Shown here in pieces: positions 27,596-37,500 of a DNA stretch of 37,500 nt; the stretch's first letter is position 1, and the number at the start of each line of letters is the position of its first letter. This stretch comes from Chrysomallon squamiferum (Eukaryota; Mollusca; Gastropoda; Neomphalida; Peltospiridae), in NCBI GenBank assembly GCA_012295275.1, contig CM022666.1, positions 14,213,106 to 14,250,605 of the forward strand, in the 5' to 3' direction. Position numbers and translations under genes: made by a program. The notes beneath the pieces are model-generated. The model worked only from the letters and a program-made list of their open reading frames with translations. It made no database searches and had not been told where the DNA came from.

Positions 27596-28975
27596 CAATG
27601 GAATAATACGCCGATCTTTAACAAGATAATTGTGACATCGTTTCGATGCATTTATTTATTAGAGGAAGAAACGATGTATTTTAATAAATTAATACTCATC
27701 AATGTCAGCTGATAACGTTTTATTTCTCTTTATTCTTCAGTTTATCTTCACGACTCTCGACAGCAGACACGACGTCATTCATCTTTATTGGATTAAAGTC
27801 AGCCTAGCCTGTTTGCATCGTTGTAACGGCAACGTTCAGGACGATTAATCTTTGTGTCCCGTGAAAAAAATTAAAACACAGCAGTACGAACTGTGCGATG
27901 TCTTGTTGTGATAAACGGAAAATGAAGCCACTTAACCGCGAGAGAAAATATTTATTTCGTTCCGTTGTTCCAGAACAGCCGTTATTTATTTCGTGTTTTG
28001 ACAAAACCGATACTTGTCAAGGGACGATGCTGGGAAGTTATACTCGCTGACTGGTTCTGGCTTTCGCAAACTGGGATACCTGAATCTTTCCATAACAAGA
28101 ACCAGGCTGCGTCAGTTTGCCAGCGAGAACTTCTCTCGTCACGCTACAGTTATTATAAACAGTGCGAGTTAATTGATTTATGCGCTGTTTCTGAGACACG
28201 ACAATAAACTGCAACGGCTAATCTCTCTTTTTATTCGCCACTACTACAGATTAAATTGCACATGTGTTCGCGTAATCAGCTATCATTTACCTACAAATGT
28301 TCTGTGTACGGATTTCTACATCCTGGTCTGGCTAAGTTAACGCTCGCAAAGGGACCGCATGGGTTAACAGAACAACAGGTGGGTTGAACAAAAATCAACA
28401 GTATTAATTATCGAAAATCGAATATATAACACTTACTGAGGTCCTGGTTCCGAACAGAAAAAAGAAGAAGAAAAAAACCTAAAAAAAAAAACCCTGGATT
28501 GCTTCGAGCTTTAAAATAAATTTAATAATAATAATAATAATAATAAAATAGTAATAATAATGATAAAAGTGTGACCGAGGAAACGAAAGTAAAGGGGAAA
28601 AAAAGAAAGAAAAATAAAATCATGTTGAGATAGCTGGAAGATAAATCAAGTTGTGATTGTCAGTGAGTTAAATAGCCAGAGAAGTTTCATTATTAAGATT
28701 TGTCGGGGGCTGGAAAACGCTTGTTGGTGATTGTCATACCGGCATTGATATCGCTTGTTTCGTTCTGGAATATAAATTAGATCTTGATTCGGGTAAGACT
28801 TTTACGCCAGGATAATAACTTTCTGTCGTTCGCCTACAGATAAAGTGAGAAATGATGAGTTCGCTATGAATAAATAAATAGATTTTTTTATTTTTTTTTT
28901 TTTTTTTTTAAATAAAAATTCGTGCGATATCACAGTATTCACAGTTTATTTATTTGATTGCTTGTTTGTTACTAA
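27596..28975. other. Non-repetitive region upstream of the GPCR
   Basis: More complex than most of the window, especially 27690-28450. It holds an RFX X-box-like GTTGTAACGGCAAC (27820-27833) and TTTGCAT at 27812. AAT repeats lie at 28523-28562 and a T run near 28890. It may carry GPCR promoter or 5' UTR sequence; I cannot place a transcription start. An AG at 28943-28944 could be a 5' UTR acceptor. Open frames at 27804-28207 have no recognisable domain. Confidence 0.4.
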
Positions 28976-30022
28976 ATGTCTATGGAGACTCGCACTTTAC
29001 TGGATATTTCAGTTTCTGAGCTGCCAAACGTGACCGCTAGTAGACTCTTCAAGAACGAAGAACTGCTCAAGCCAGCTAACTACTCCATCAGTAGTCTGGA
29101 ACGGGCAACGCACTTTCTCATCCTGTACGTGCAGCCGACGATATGCCTTATCGGAGTGGTGGGGAACATCATCTCCCTGGTGGTGTTCCTGTCCCGGAAG
29201 TTACGTAACGTCTCGTGCAACGTGTACCTTGCGGCCTTGTCGCTTAGCAACAGTGCCTTCATGTGTGCTCTATTCGTGGTGTGGCTGGAGATCGTGGGGA
29301 TCCGCCTCGTTCACACGGACGGCTGGTGTCAGAGCGTCATCTACGTGTCCTACGTCAGCAGCTTTCTCTCCGTCTGGCTGATCGTCTGCATCACGGTGGA
29401 CAACTTCATAATCACGTTCCACCTGCACAAAGCGCCCGCGCTCTGCACGGTGAAACGGGCGCTGATTGTCGTCTGCAGTCTGACGTTCTTCTCCCTCCTC
29501 TTGTACGACTTTGCCTTATGGTCGACGAAAGCCAACACCAGCTACTGCGTCGTTCCCATCGAGTACAAAAACATCGTGGAGATCTTCACCTACATCGACG
29601 CCATGTTGACTCTCATCCTGCCCTCGGTCGTCATAGTGACCCTGCTGATTTGCATCTTAATGAAAAGCATTTCTCAGCCTCGCCTGTGCACCACGAACGT
29701 TCCGCACGTGCTCACGCGGAAAGAGCGCGCCCTCGTGCGGGTCACGCGGCTTCTGTTCGTCATCATTGTTTCGTTCATGGTTCTGACGAGCCCCAGTCAC
29801 GTGAACAAACTACGTCATCTGATAAACTCTCTGACGTCAGCGTCGGCTCAGCCTTCGCAGTTGGATATCGTTGTTCAGCATCTGTGTCAGTTAATTTATT
29901 ATATCAGTTTCTCCTGCAACTTTCTGTACTTTTTGCTTTGGGGTAAAAACTTCAGGAAAGTGTTGGGTCAATGGATCAAGTCAGTAACAAAATGTTGCAA
30001 AAAGTGCTCTGTAATAAAATAA
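28976..30022 (+). CDS. Class A (rhodopsin-like) GPCR, intronless, with non-canonical switch motifs
   Basis: A 348-residue plasma-membrane receptor complete in one exon, probably for a peptide or small ligand that cannot be named. Features in order: N-terminus with sequons NVT (18) and NYS (35); TM1 about 47-72 with GN (63-64); TM2 about 82-105; ECL1 W117 and C118, the expected disulfide partner of C191 in ECL2 (sequon NTS 187); TM3 to 146; TM4 160-182; TM5 199-229 with P216; TM6 252-276 with F267 and P273; TM7 about 296-322; helix 8 GKNFRKVL; Cys 340, 341, 344 possibly palmitoylated. Oddities: N92 where D2.50 is usual, D142-N143-F144 for DRY, T271 at the CWxP tryptophan, N315-F316..F319 for NPxxY. 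ATG 28976 has A at -3; M3 is an alternative start. Class is firm, subfamily open. Confidence 0.93.
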   Translation: MSMETRTLLDISVSELPNVTASRLFKNEELLKPANYSISSLERATHFLILYVQPTICLIGVVGNIISLVVFLSRKLRNVSCNVYLAALSLSNSAFMCALFVVWLEIVGIRLVHTDGWCQSVIYVSYVSSFLSVWLIVCITVDNFIITFHLHKAPALCTVKRALIVVCSLTFFSLLLYDFALWSTKANTSYCVVPIEYKNIVEIFTYIDAMLTLILPSVVIVTLLICILMKSISQPRLCTTNVPHVLTRKERALVRVTRLLFVIIVSFMVLTSPSHVNKLRHLINSLTSASAQPSQLDIVVQHLCQLIYYISFSCNFLYFLLWGKNFRKVLGQWIKSVTKCCKKCSVIK

Positions 30023-30023
30023 A
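30013..30023 (+). terminator. Overlapping AATAAA signals at the GPCR stop codon
   Basis: AATAAA occurs at 30013-30018 and 30018-30023, overlapping the stop TAA (30020-30022). If used, the 3' UTR would be only about 10-30 bases; a later signal is equally possible in this AT-rich DNA. Confidence 0.3.
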
Positions 30024-30540
30024 TATACGAAAAAGTAAGAACCTTTTTATTATTATTATCGTTGTTGTTGTGGTTGTGGTTGGTGTTGTTGTTACTAATT
30101 AATTTACTTATTTATAATATTCATTCATTACTACTTTTTAAAAAAATTTTTTACTTATTTTATTTTATTTCATTTTATTTCATTTACTTCATTTATATAT
30201 ATATATTAATTATTTAAAGTCTTTCCTAGATATTTCAACCTTATGTCCTTGTGCAAGTGAACCACTAACTACTTCAGAAAAACTTGCATCAAATAATTAT
30301 TTCTGTTATTACAAGTTTTCTCCTTTTTTTTTATCGTAAAATTATTTTCACGAAACAGCATGTTCCACTCAATACTGAAAGGAAAATAAAAATGAAGTCT
30401 GTTGCAGATACCAGACCAGTTGTTCGGCTTCCAGAAAATCATCTTCAGATGATGGTTCATTTGTATCTACTAAATACAGCTTCGTTCTTTTCTTTTTCTT
30501 TTTATTTCTATTATTATTTTAATTAATTATATTATTTATT
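30024..30540. other. AT-rich sequence downstream of the GPCR
   Basis: GTT/GGT triplets at 30059-30092, TTTTA/TTTCA repeats at 30155-30190, AT repeats at 30196-30206. No gene seen. Confidence 0.5.
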
Positions 30541-30542
30541 TA

Positions 30543-30594
<52 letters not shown>

Positions 30595-30900
30595 TTTTTT
30601 TTTTTTTTTTTTTTTTATTATTATTATATATTATTTATTTTTTTTGGGGTTTTATATATATTTCAGTTTTAAATGGTTTCGTATCTTCCAGTTAAATAAA
30701 TTTTCCCTGTGTAGACAGTTTTTATAACCAATAAAATTATAAATTTTTATGGTAAATTTAAAAAACAAATTACCAAAAAAAAAAAAAAAAAAAAAAAAAC
30801 ACAACAAAACAAACAACAATTAATAATAATAATAATGAAAATAATAATTATAATACAATAATGATGATCATAACAATAATAACAGTAGCAGTATAACAAC
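30541..30900. repeat. ATT array, T and A runs, AAT and CAA triplets
   Basis: ATT at 30548-30592, T run to 30616, A run at 30775-30799, then AAT and AAC triplets. Confidence 0.9.
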
Positions 30901-32210
30901 AACAACACCATCAATAATTTTGATAGAAAGAAATTAAGAATGAATAACCAAATGAAATGAATACTTTTCACGATGCAAAGATTAATTATAGCTTTCATTT
31001 CTGCAACAGAAATTATATATATATATTTATAAACAATTTAATTTGACTGTCGTACGCAAGTAATGGAACTTATAAATAAAACGATAAAATCAAATCCTTC
31101 TTACAGTGTGTGTATACCAGATAAAATACTTAAAAATAAAATCCACTATTAATAATAAACCATACAAAAAACTTAGAAATAAAATAAAAACAGAATATTT
31201 TCTACAAACAAACATTTCCTTCTGTTTTTGAAAAATCGTGCTCGTACCGTTTAACGAATGTCAAATTCTGTTTTAATTCGTGCGCTCTATGTGTAAAGAT
31301 TCTGTATTCAGAAATGAATGGTCTGACGTCTGGTTAATATTTCTTGAAACGTTTTAATATTTACCATCAAAACGGTCGCATCTTTCTGCCGACGATCATT
31401 TAAGAAAGCAGTTCTCAGTCGAAGCTCTTTAAACTAAGCTTATCAGTTAATAAACATGAATAATGCATTTGTCCTTTCTCGTAGGAAATCATCCATAAAA
31501 TGTTAGTACGGAACACTGGCTAGATTGGGAAATAGTTCAATTAACGCACACAAGAGTATCGATTATTTGTCTGTCCTGCCGGCAAAACAGAAAATGACCG
31601 ATTCAGCTGTTTCCTTTCTTGTTCAGTTCTGGTAAAATAAATACACAGTGCAAGTTAAGAGTTCTTTCAATTAGACTGTTGCTTTATAATTTTATCAAAA
31701 AAACATTTATTTATTTATTTATTTATATGATAATAATGTTGTTGTTGTTTTTTTTTTTTTTTTTAAATCTGTCTCGATCGCTTTGGTGCTGAAAGAAATC
31801 ATTTATTTTTTATTGTATGTGGATGTTCGTATATATCTGTTTTAATCTATATTAATTTTGGTATATATGTAAAGGATGTGTGTCGTTAGGTACGTAATAT
31901 GTAGGTACGTTTGTACTTACTTACGTATTTATGTATAGGTTATTTTAGTTGTCATCTTTCTCATAGATCTAACCTCAGTTACTTTTAATTCGGTTCAGTC
32001 AGTTTACAGTTCTGATTTATAAACTTCGAATTCCTTGATAAAACATGTAACTTATTAGTTACGTGCGGCAGAGTCCACAATTAATGTTATCCGTCTTTTA
32101 ATAAAACTGTGTTGAAGGTTATATTTGACAAAATTACTTGTATTTGCTTCGTAAAAAAGAATAAAAGAAAGAAAGAAAGAAAGAAAAAAAATGTAATCAA
32201 ATTTTTACTG
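30901..32210. other. AT-rich unique stretch
   Basis: No gene supported. The least repetitive part is 31230-31660. It contains TAATGCATTTG near 31464, but I see no exon. TTTA and GTT repeats lie at 31707-31748, AAAG at 32163-32184. Confidence 0.5.
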
Positions 32211-32212
32211 TA

Positions 32213-32945
32213 CAGTAAACCATCGATTTACCAGACATCAATTCAGAGGACTTTTGAGAATAAACATTTCGCGTCTAATCCTTTTAGTGTCGAAACAAAC
32301 GCTGGAATTCTCCTGGAACTGTGGACGTTACACTAATTCAGGTCGTGCTCGATATAATTATGATATTTCTCAGTCCTTTTACCACATATCCCCCTACGTC
32401 ATCTGATGCACCTGTTTTATAAGCTCGAGTAGAGGAGTCTTCGGCAAACTTTGGCCCGCGAGGCTTTCTGTTGAGTCTGATTTCACGATTAAAATGATGT
32501 TTATTAACAGTGAGGCCCACCTGTTGATGAGCCGTGTTCTCTTTCGTCCAGTTTCTCCAGAAATGTTGCCCATGAGTGGTTTAATGATTCTAAATGTCAG
32601 TCGTCTTCGACTGATTTTTTGTTCTTTATTTAAAGCCTACTTCTCTTCTTCGTCCTAACCTTTAACAGCAATAAGCGACACATCATCCTACGAGTTTAGA
32701 CTTGCCATGTATTCTTAATCTCCACAATCGATCATGTCAAAGGATGAAATGATTGCGTATTATTTGAACATTTAACATCAAAAACTGCGGTAATATTAAG
32801 TACGTTCAGTATTTAATTTCATAGTATTAATATTATTAAAACTACAGAGCTGTAATTTTAAAATTATCGTTTTAAATCATTTGCGATTTAGCTGACTTCG
32901 ACATGAACAAATAACAATTCAGTCTGGTAAACTGAGGATCTACTG
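32213..32945. mobile_element. Pogo/Tigger-like Tc1-mariner DNA transposon remnant (733 bp)
   Basis: Terminal inverted repeats of 24 bases match at 19 positions. The left end is 32213-32236, starting CAGTAAACC and ending TTTACCAGAC. The right end is 32922-32945, reading CAGTAGATC to TTTACCAGAC on the minus strand. A TA target duplication flanks both ends (32211-32212, 32946-32947). CAGTA-type ends with TA duplication are typical of pogo/Tigger elements. No intact transposase is present; a 60-codon minus-strand frame (32338-32520) could be decayed coding sequence, but I cannot recognise it. It is non-autonomous or an internally deleted copy. Confidence 0.75.
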
Positions 32946-32947
32946 TA

Positions 32948-34076
32948 TTATAGTCTTTGCTTCCTCATACATCTAAAGATGGTGGCAGCGTCTAGTTTTT
33001 GTATACATTTTCTTTTTATCTTGTTGCGAAGTGCAATAATAATAAATTGTCAGCTGAATGCGTGCAAGCAGTAAACATATCAGTAAGCAAACTGGTTGCA
33101 AAGATTTAGCTGAAAACATTTTCACATCAAAGATAGTCGTTTCTCAGATATTTCTATTTTATTTTAATAGTACTAAATCATGTATTATTAATGTCATTTT
33201 AATGGTAGATTATGTATATGCGTGTGTATGTATGCATGTATGAGTTTGTATATGTTTGTATGTATGTATGTATGTACGTATGTACGTAATTTATAAAGAG
33301 TTCTGTATTAGTGTGTACTTGTATTTCTATTTCTGTCACAAAACGCTCTCACGTATTTGTAAACACAGACACACACATAAATATACACAAGAAAAAACCC
33401 ACAAGAAAAAAAAAAAAAAAACTTGTGAAATATATATTAAAAACAAAAGGAAACATCAAATAAAAATGTAACAAGATTACGCATGAGAAAAACTCCAGAA
33501 AACCTTAACACGTCTGCTATTGGAAGATCATAACTGACAGCTTCGAACTGTTTCTTCAGCCGTTTTTCTGAAAGCCTCGGATATCAAACTGGCGCAAGCT
33601 GTTTGTAGTTCCACAGAAGAAAGAATCCTTAACGCCGAGTCCTGCATTCCTATGTCGTAATTCTTTCCGGGTTTACGTTCTGCATTATATTTTAAATCTT
33701 TACATGTGTAAAATATGCTATACTGTTTTTACAATTAGTTGTCTTGTAAGTCGCGATTCAACGGAGGGTGGTAGTCGGTAGAATAGATTTAACAATCTAT
33801 AAAATAACAAGTAATATCTTGTTTCATTTCTTCTTACTCTAGGAAATAAAATGTTAGTTGTTCTCAAACTGGATGACCCCCGCAGCAGAAAAGTCTCGAA
33901 TCTGCAAAATAAATGCCTGTATATATTAGATAATACGTAATACGTTATCGTCAAGTTTCGTATCCTTGACCGGTGTTTTCACTTTTCTATCGTTAAAATG
34001 CAGAATAATTACTTCTTCGAGGTTAACAGTGGTATTAAGTTATCGCAGCCTGTAACTGTATTCGTATATATTGCCG
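32948..34076. other. AT-rich unique stretch
   Basis: TATG repeats at 33217-33283, an A run at 33403-33420. TTGTTCTCAAACTGG followed by ACCCCCGC at 33857-33883 resembles a hAT terminal repeat, but no partner or target duplication was found. No gene supported. Confidence 0.45.
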
Positions 34077-34132
34077 TAATGACGTCATTATGAATTGGTT
34101 GGCATGGATCGTCTTTGTTAATGATGTCATTA
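34077..34132. promoter_or_regulatory. Pair of CRE/ATF-like palindromes
   Basis: TAATGACGTCATTA at 34077-34090 is a perfect 14-base palindrome around TGACGTCA. TAATGATGTCATTA at 34119-34132 differs at one base. The spacing is 42 bases, about four helical turns. It is a candidate bZIP-binding element; no gene start is adjacent. Confidence 0.35.
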
Positions 34133-34766
34133 CTGACATTCATAATTTCCTTAATCTGCTGTCGCTGTTTCAATTAGGTTTGTGTAAGTGAAGATAACGT
34201 TCAGCCCTGAGTCATGGTCATGCATTCCTCAACATGTTAGCATTCGCTTGGATCATCGGAAAAATCATTATTTTTGTTTGTATGAATATTCTGTTATCGT
34301 ACTTGTTAACCTTTCTCAGTCCAAGATTTTGCTATATCTGACAATTTTTATAATTTAAGATATAATTTAAATTATATCAGTGTTGTTGTTTTTTTTTGTT
34401 TATTTGTTATTCTGTTTATTTGGGTGGATATTTTTTTTTATTTTTTTTTTAAAATTATATTATTATTTTTCTTGTTGGACTTAATTGTGTATGACATCAC
34501 AATAATACCATATCATAAAAACAATCCTATTGTTTTCAGTTTTACGTTTTACTTAAAGTTTATTCTGTGTGTCGTAATCACCACATAATACAAACTAGTC
34601 GCAACAGGTTTAAAATACATTTTCCTTCTTTTGTGTTGACTTTATAAAAGATCTTCATACTGTATACCTCCATCACAAAACAGAATCGTAATCTAAAATC
34701 TTTCACTTTGATTTTTAACTTTTTCGTATTGCACTTTATATTGTTCACATCAAAGAAATTTGTACA
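34133..34766. other. AT-rich unique stretch
   Basis: T runs near 34390 and 34430-34450; no gene recognised. Confidence 0.5.
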
Positions 34767-34942
34767 TGAATCGTTGTCATCATACAGAGTCACAGCCAAC
34801 TGAAAACGCGTTCAGAAATTGTTTTACACTTTCTTGTCAAACTTTACCTTGTCCGTGTTAAAAGGTTATTGCATCTGAATCATTGTTGTAATACATAACC
34901 TATCGAGAATGCGTTCAGAAAGTACTTTATAATTTCTTGTTA
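34767..34942 (+). repeat. Diverged direct duplication of about 70 bp
   Basis: TGAATCRTTGTYRTMATACA, then ATGCGTTCAGAAA or ACGCGTTCAGAAA, then TTTCTTGT occur at 34767-34838 and again at 34877-34942. Confidence 0.65.
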
Positions 34943-35335
34943 TTAGTTTTTCTATTTTCTTTTTTTTTGTTCCTTTTTTTTTTTTTTTTTTGTTATTATA
35001 TGCTATTATCAGACAGAACAATTTAAAAACAACCCTTAAAAATATTGTTTTGTTTTTTAATCTTAAACTTCATAATACGTTGGCTTAATGAAAGTGCATT
35101 TAATGTTTATTCTCTGACTTTGTCATAACATTTACATACATGAACTCATCTGAAATGGACAATATATTTCTAGAAATGGAAATAGAAATAATTCGATAAA
35201 TTCTCTGTCAAAACTTTAACAACAGATTCGTGTTACAATACGAGATTTTAAGTATTTAATATCTGTAAGGATGATGAGTCACTTCACTGTTTCTGTAGAA
35301 TAATTAAAATTTCTCATTTATACCATTCAAAATAT
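34943..35335. other. AT-rich unique stretch
   Basis: A T run at 34973-34991. No gene seen. Confidence 0.5.
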
Positions 35336-35521
35336 AAATAAAGAAATAAAGAAAGAAAGAAAGAAAGAAAGAAAAAAGAAAAAGAAAAACCACATATATT
35401 TCTACGTTCTTTGTGCTCGATTAAATACGAAAAGTAATAAGAGAACAGAATATTTTGTTGTTGTTGTTGTTGTTGTTTATCATCATTATCGCTTTCTTCT
35501 TGTTTCTTCTTCTTCTTCTTC

Positions 35522-35574
<53 letters not shown>

Positions 35575-35655
35575 TTACTAGTACAACTGCAGCTACTAAT
35601 AATACTACAACTGCTACTGTTGCTGTTGTTGTTATGGTGGTGGTAGTAGTGTCGT
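35336..35655. repeat. AAAG, GTT, TTC, ATT and ACT/GTT tracts
   Basis: AAAG at 35346-35385, GTT at 35457-35477, TTC at 35500-35521, ATT at 35523-35571, then mixed ACT, GTT and GTG triplets. Confidence 0.9.
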
Positions 35656-36740
35656 AGTTTTGGTCATCATGGATAGAATATCACTCGACAGCAGGACCCA
35701 GCCTCCTTCTGTTGCATATTTCACTTCCTGCTGGTAACCCTTGGCACCCATCCGATGTCCACTAGTTCTACGTTTTCGTTTCATTCATTAAAATAATTCA
35801 CAAGAAAACAAATCGTTCACTGTAACGTGAGGACAACAATTTATTAAAACTAAGTAAATATCAAGACGCCTTTATATGCTTTCTCCTCTGTTCCATTACG
35901 AAAATAACCTTAAAATAATTTACAATAATTTAAACATACTGAAATAAGCTTTATGCGATACATCAGTTGGTTTTCAACAATCAATATCACTTATACTAAA
36001 CTATCTGTCTTTCAGTATTGCTGCATTTATATTAATATTATCCTTGGAAGTGAAATACGGAACAAATATTTCACGAAATATATTTGTTTTCCGTTTTAAG
36101 GAAGGCCAGTTTGTTAATTTATTACCACAGAGAATTAAGTGTGTTTTATTTATTTATTTGTTTATTTTAGACATCTACTGTCTGACAGTAAGAAAAATGA
36201 ATACATCTATTTTTCTTGTATTTTCTGCGACGCATTAAAAACAGCAATAACATTAAATTGTAGTTAATGTATTATCCAAGCCGTAAATACTTAAACAAAT
36301 GAAACTGTTGTGCAAGAATTTCTGATGAAACAACAGTCTGCTTATTTATTCGTTTGTTTGTTTAAATTACATTTCTGTTCATTTGTATTAATTTATATAT
36401 TATTCATTCATTCATTCATTCATTCACTTATTTGTTTAAAAGTTATTTATGTATTTATTTGTTTGTGTGTTTACTAATTTTTCTTTATTTCTTTCGTTTA
36501 AAACACTTCTGAAAACAAAAAAAGAGTCTTTAAATTCACTGTTCAATGATTTATATAATTACATCAGGAAATTCGCCGATTCTTTTAGATTCTGTTTATT
36601 GTAATATCAGTTTACAGCAAAATAATCCTCAAACATGGCAAAGTGAAATTTAATCCAGTGATTGATGATTTGTAGCTTGCTAGAGTGTTTGTGAATAACA
36701 AGCCTTATTGCTAGCTCAAGGTTAAACATGACTAAAGAAA

Positions 36741-36743
<3 letters not shown>
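35656..36743. other. AT-rich unique stretch
   Basis: ATTC repeats at 36402-36426 and TTTA/TTTG motifs near 36340-36470. A 64-codon open frame (36044-36238) has no recognised domain. No gene supported. Confidence 0.5.

Positions 36744-36817
<74 letters not shown>
36744..36817. repeat. GA dinucleotide array
   Basis: About 37 GA units without interruption, followed within five bases by a perfect CRE. Confidence 0.97.
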
Positions 36818-36821
<4 letters not shown>

Positions 36822-36822
<1 letters not shown>

Positions 36823-36839
36823 GACGTCATGATTGACGT
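36822..36839. promoter_or_regulatory. CRE TGACGTCA plus adjacent half-site TGACGT
   Basis: A perfect TGACGTCA (36822-36829) lies just after the GA array, with TGACGT at 36834-36839. GA arrays can bind GAGA-type factors in some animals; the pairing is suggestive only. Confidence 0.3.
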
Positions 36840-37114
36840 GAATTTAATCCTTCGCCCATACTCAAGAATTTCTTACTTTATTCTTATACTTTGTTGTTAG
36901 CAAAGTCTATTCGCCAGTAATGAATAGAATAATAACATGTTAGAATATAAAAATGTATTTAATTTGTATTGTAAAAAAGAAATACAGCTGAATATGTACA
37001 TGTTATATTTATGTTGTGCAGTTAATCAAATAACGCATACCTTTTTAATTATAATAAAAACATGTTAATATTGTTTTAAGAAAAAAAAAATTCAATTAAA
37101 TAAACATAAACTAA

Positions 37115-37145
<31 letters not shown>

Positions 37146-37254
37146 AAAATATAATACAATAGTTTTTAGACATTTCAGACAATGTTGTACACTAGCATTG
37201 ATTCCCGAACTGACTAGATTCCTGAAATGTATACTTGACAGTTAGCACAATACT
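36840..37254. other. AT-rich unique stretch
   Basis: AAAT repeats at 37117-37146; no gene recognised. Confidence 0.5.
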
Positions 37255-37264
37255 GTGACGTCAC
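37255..37264. promoter_or_regulatory. CRE palindrome GTGACGTCAC
   Basis: Perfect 10-base palindrome, the same core and flanks (GTGACGTCACGT) as the site at 6218. Function not shown. Confidence 0.3.
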
Positions 37265-37416
37265 GTAATTGATGACGCTTTCTTTATGGAGTAGAACTTT
37301 ATCGTACGTTGTTATGATTAATCAGATATCGAAGTAATGGCTGCAAACCGTTGGATTGTGTATGTTCCTATCGCAACTAGTATGAATCGTTCTAAAATCT
37401 CAAATTTTCTTTCGAT

Positions 37417-37457
<41 letters not shown>

Positions 37458-37476
37458 ACAACAACAACAACAATAA
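37417..37476. repeat. ACT array followed by AAC triplets
   Basis: About 13 ACT units, then AAC units, ending near the window edge. Confidence 0.95.
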
Positions 37477-37500
37477 TTGTAAGTAGATTGAGAGAAAGGT

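Noticed and set aside
27804-28207. Opposed open frames of 66 and 80 codons upstream of the GPCR
   Set aside because: No domain, ordinary length for chance frames, and no splice or start context linking them to a gene.
6267-28975. CRISPR-like or prokaryotic mobile system among the repeats
   Set aside because: Repeats are tandem micro/minisatellites without unique spacers, and the window is clearly eukaryotic.
33857-33883. TTGTTCTCAAACTGG...ACCCCCGC resembling a hAT terminal repeat
   Set aside because: No inverted partner or 8-base target duplication found nearby; kept only as a note.

Overview
The window is animal nuclear DNA, AT-rich and packed with long simple repeats. A mollusc, most likely a gastropod, fits best. 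The reasons are split genes with GT-AG introns, a tRNA-derived SINE whose central body resembles one I know from molluscan genomes, and long triplet arrays (AAT, ACT/AGT, ATC) mixed with TC, CATA and AAAT tracts. No prokaryotic or viral gene was seen.

Layout. From 1 to about 6.2 kb lies the 3' part of a multi-exon plus-strand gene for an SLC16/monocarboxylate-transporter-like protein. Four exons join in one frame (1267-1410, 2718-2864, 4155-5306, 5795-5961), every junction is phase 1, and AATAAA follows at 6159. The exon with the family's N-terminal signature is missing and probably lies upstream. Intron repeats touch the splice sites: a donor junction copied three more times, a 14-bp decayed minisatellite before one acceptor, and a 129-bp CT tract six bases after another donor.

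From 6.2 to 28.9 kb is a repeat-dominated stretch with no confident gene. It holds a perfect 44-bp palindrome (7334), a SINE (9.3 kb), a compound TC minisatellite (10.7-11.3 kb), an inverted pair of complex repeats (11.8-12.3 and 17.6-18.15 kb), AGT/ACT triplet fields, a 22-monomer minisatellite (25.17-26.24 kb), and a few non-repetitive islands. The island at 26.4-26.6 kb contains an exon-like open frame on the minus strand.

From 28,976 to 30,022 is an intact, intronless class A GPCR of 348 residues on the plus strand. Several usual activation-switch positions are changed (N for D2.50, N for the DRY arginine, no CWxP tryptophan, NF..F for NPxxY). From 30 to 37.5 kb is AT-rich non-coding DNA with a pogo/Tigger-like DNA transposon remnant (32,213-32,945), CRE-like palindromes and microsatellites.

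The transporter and GPCR share an orientation but are about 23 kb apart, and nothing in the sequence links their functions. All product calls come from reading translations and recalled family motifs; no database search was possible.
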